A stretch of 64,000 nt of DNA from Scleroderma bovista. Lineage: Eukaryota > Basidiomycota > Agaricomycetes > Boletales > Sclerodermataceae. Below, one piece after another: positions 61,042 through 64,000 of the stretch (its first letter is position 1; the number at the start of each line of letters is the position of its first letter). Both the position numbers and the translations under genes were made by a program. The DNA lies in NCBI GenBank assembly GCA_037178675.1, contig JAYMGJ010000254.1:1-64000 (forward strand), written 5' to 3'. The notes below the pieces were generated by a model, which was given only the letters and a program-made list of their open reading frames with translations, had not been told where the DNA came from and ran no database searches.

Positions 61042-63699
61042 TTACGCCACCCTTCCAACTTCAGCACTGTTCTGAGCAAGCTCCCTGCTCCATTCTCGAA
61101 GGACGTGCTTCATGACTTTCCCGCTAGCGGTCTTTGGAAGTTCCACAGCAACTCCAGGTTCACCAATGAACCACACCCACGCAGGGGCATTCTATGTTTT
61201 CTATTCAAGACAGAAAGAAAGTCGAGAAAGAGAGTTCACACCTGGGGATTGATTGTGTCCGAGACAACCTTACGCACATCCTCTCTGGTCATTGTTGTAC
61301 CAGGTTCAAGGACAATCCATGCCCCGACGACCTCCCCATACTGGGCGTCTGGAACGGAGACAGCAGCGGCCTCTCGTATCGATGGGTGGTTTGTCAACGC
61401 ATTTTCAATTTGAACTGGAAATAGGTTCTTGACAAGAGGTTGAAATATTAACAAACTCAACTTCAAGTTTCAAATGAACTGACCTCTCCGCCGCGAATGA
61501 TGACGTCCTAGTATGGACTACGTTAATGCCAATGACATAACATAAAAAGCGACAGTATCACCTTCAATCTCCCAACAACTGTAATGATGTGTGCATTAAT
61601 GCTCGTGTACGGGAGCGCAGAGAGACTCACTTCTCAGGTAACCGTTTTCGTCCATGATCCCTTTATCCCCAGTGTGCATCCATCTCGTGGAACAATCTTC
61701 AGAATCCGCACGCACTACCTGCTTTGTGTGTGCTTCGTCCTCCCAATACCTACCAAGCATGATGTGAACCTTTAAACACTGTTCAGTGTAAGACAAAGGC
61801 CTACGTACCCCTTAAAGAGCAAGTAGCCAGTGACACAAACTTCCCCTGGCGTCCCAATAGGAACGACTTCCCCCTCCGCATCGACTACCTTGGCTTTCAC
61901 ATGTGGCAGTACTTTACCTACCGTCTCCACGCGCTTGGAAATAGGATCCGCAGGGGTGGTTTGGAAGGAAACAGGACTACCATTGGTTGAATCATTTCTA
62001 AAACGAGAGCGAACAAGGCTTGCGACTTACCTCGTTTCTGCTAAATACATGTGCCAAAGTGTCAGTGATAATGGTTTGTGAGAAGACTGTTGTCAACTCA
62101 CTCATCCCGTATGCAACCGTGAGATCAACAAGATTAAGTTTGTTGATGAGTTGATGCATCAGATCGATGGGTACAGGTGATCCTGCAGCAATCCCCGTTC
62201 TACAGCACAATTTGGAAAATTGCCCACACTGGCCCAAAAGACCCACCTGAGACAACTCAAGTCTACCTTCTCTCCAGCTTCATGTCGCTTTTGCACTTCT
62301 GACAGTACCTGGAGGAAGTGTGTAGGTACTCCATGCAAAGCCGTGCAACGTTCTTGTGCTACTGCATTTACAACAGCCTCCGGATTAAAAATGGGTGACG
62401 GGTATACAATGGAGGCGCCATTCAACCATGCGGCCAAGTTTCCTAGCACCAAGCGTATAGATTGAGTGGAATGAGCATAGTCTTACGAGGAGTTAATAAG
62501 TAATAGACTTATCAAAACAATGAAACAAGGGTGGAACGTTGCCTGAGATAATCCATCAATACTTCATAAGTTGAGCGCAAATGAGCTTACACAGAATGTC
62601 ATCCGACGTAAGGCGCATGCATCGACCAATGGAGAGTGCATTGTTGATAAGATTGAGGTGGGTCAACTATACAGCACGGTTGCTTCTAAAGCTGTTACTG
62701 AAAGAGTACTGTAGGCAACTCTTACCGACACGGCCTTCGGTTTCCCAGTCGTCCCACTGTTTCCGTATCACATAGATGCTTGCACTAGGACACTAAAACC
62801 TACCTGGTGAACTGCAAATTGATGACTTCGTCAGGGTGATGAGAATCCACAAGTTCTTTGAGGTGTCGCTGCTCAGAACCATCTTCACGCCAAACCAACA
62901 TTTCACGGAAGTCAATGATACTTTGGGTGCCCTCAACTTCCTCGATATACTCCCTGGGGTCAGAAATATCATTTACGACAACAAGACTCCGCAGCGATGG
63001 CAAGGAGGCTGCTTGGATATTTCCTGGAGTTGAATATCGCAAATCCGGGAAGGCCGCGGCCAGCCCACGCACATATCGCGACCCCCGAAGGCGCGGAACA
63101 ACAAATAAGTGGGCTGCGCCAACAACGTTCAAGGCTTCTACCTGGCGTCCGAAGGCAATGGATCTTTGTCCACAGCCAAAGGATTAGGTGAGACTCACAA
63201 GTTCGTGCAGCCGGTAGGCGGGATTAAGGGTGACCAAAATGGCTCCTATGCTGGCACATGCCCATTGCAATAATGCGTACGCGCTTATAGACCAAATCGA
63301 TGAGACGAGCCCGGAGCAAAAAAAACTTTCGCACCTGTTATTACCCATGATTACTCCTACACGGTCGCCTTTCTTCACTCCAAGTGCAATGAGGCCCCTT
63401 GCAGTAGCAAGGATGTGCCTATCGAATGCATGGAAGTCCCATGCAAGATGACTGCGAACATTCATGTTCCCGGAAGGTGGTCCCCCATGGGTTCTTGGAG
63501 GCTCTTGCCTGCATATCAGTGCTGGCTTTTCTGCATGCTTGCCCACTATTTTCTCTCTGAAGTAATTCGGGAGAGTTCCGTATTCCAGTGGCGGATGCTT
63601 TGAGCCCTCGACAGATGACAGGGTCAACAACCTCGTCCCTCGTAGTCTGTGTGTGGTGCCGAAAAATGCGGGTGGCTTGGCTCTGCGGAAAAGGGTCAT
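61042..63699 (-). CDS. Acyl-CoA synthetase / AMP-dependent ligase
   Basis: ANL-family ligase activating a carboxylic acid to its CoA ester, likely a fatty acid; location could be mitochondrial or peroxisomal. More than ten exons. It reads [37 protein letters not shown], then [20 protein letters not shown] (P-loop-like AMP motif), [119 protein letters not shown] and a C-terminal [17 protein letters not shown] with catalytic Lys. Two features are odd: the intron at 62454-62512 begins AT and ends AC, and a ten-base exon (near 62036) is required between GMS/T and the next block. The N-terminal [13 protein letters not shown] is basic and may be a targeting signal. Confidence 0.88.
62454..62512 (-). 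other. Probable AT-AC intron
   Basis: On the coding strand it starts ATAAGT and ends CTATAC, 59 nt. Removing exactly this segment joins TTTTG to GCTTGGTG and restores HCFGLVLGN, conserved in this ligase family. No GT-AG choice within the region keeps that motif and the frame. Confidence 0.6.
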
Positions 63700-64000
63700 G
63701 ACGAGTCGCGACCGCGTTCATGAATCAGTCGAGGTGGTAAAAAGGCGGTCGTTTGGTGAGCGGCTACATTCATTCTTCTTCATAACTTGATTGTGCCATG
63801 TATACATTGAACCGGAGACAATTGGAGACAACTTCTCTCTACATTTGCTCTTCTAGAGGAACGACTATCTTCATCTACGAAGAGAGTCTGGCTTAGGGAG
63901 ACTAACATTTGCTGGCCATTCATGAATTAGTACTAACTGCTACTATCTCTCGCCCCCACCAGCGGTCTTTGATTCTCGCTCCGAGGCTCAGCATCGCCAT
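63700..64000. other. Upstream region of the acyl-CoA ligase
   Basis: Right edge of the window; promoter side of the ligase gene. No coding sequence recognised. Confidence 0.4.

Overview
The window reads as nuclear DNA of a filamentous basidiomycete, most likely an Agaricomycete. Genes are dense and split by many 45-65 nt introns with GTRNGT...YAG borders. Several families are typical of mushroom genomes: HET-domain proteins, a DUF6533 membrane protein, a SigF-like NTF2 protein, a DUF4336 protein and chromodomain-bearing Ty3/gypsy elements. No rRNA, tRNA or CRISPR array was seen.

Layout. 1-568 is the 5' part of a SWI/SNF (SMARCD/Rsc6-like) gene running off the left edge. 640-5133 is one arm of a local duplication: a decayed UTP23 copy, a conserved block without a gene, and an SVOP-like MFS transporter. 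6454-7470 is polyubiquitin. 7651-19487 holds two HET-domain paralogs facing outward around the second duplication arm: an MFS paralog, the same gene-less block, intact UTP23, and EMC7 sharing a promoter with UTP23. 19514-20918 is the C-terminal part of a DnaJ X-domain gene without its J domain. 21605-30259 is a complete Ty3/gypsy element on the minus strand (two 307-bp LTRs, 5-bp target duplication) inserted about 100 bp upstream of a DUF4336 gene (30363-31631). 32228-39001 holds two tandem genes that combine a long C2H2 finger array with a C-terminal RING finger. 39716-44136 is the divergent FTR1/FET3 high-affinity iron-uptake pair, with two ATCTGATAA sites in the shared promoter. 44137-45898 looks empty. 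45899-64000 carries metabolic and membrane genes: a zinc alcohol/polyol dehydrogenase, a mitochondrial carrier, an alpha/beta hydrolase, LYS2 alpha-aminoadipate reductase, a DUF6533 membrane protein, a SigF/NTF2-like protein, a 3-beta-HSD-type SDR and an acyl-CoA ligase.

How genes relate. FTR1 and FET3 form one machine, in which oxidase-coupled permease imports iron, and they appear co-regulated by a GATA-type iron repressor. UTP23 and EMC7 are housekeeping genes sharing a 122-bp promoter. The MFS, UTP23 and HET copies record local duplication followed by decay.

Most notable: the retroelement keeps gag and pol in one reading frame of about 2,600 codons broken by nine TGA codons and no TAA or TAG; the tandem C2H2-RING genes; a probable AT-AC intron in the acyl-CoA ligase; the twin GATA sites; and a J-less DnaJ-X tail that can be spliced in frame onto a HET gene. 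Splice sites were assigned by eye from reading frame and family motifs, so exon borders are predictions.
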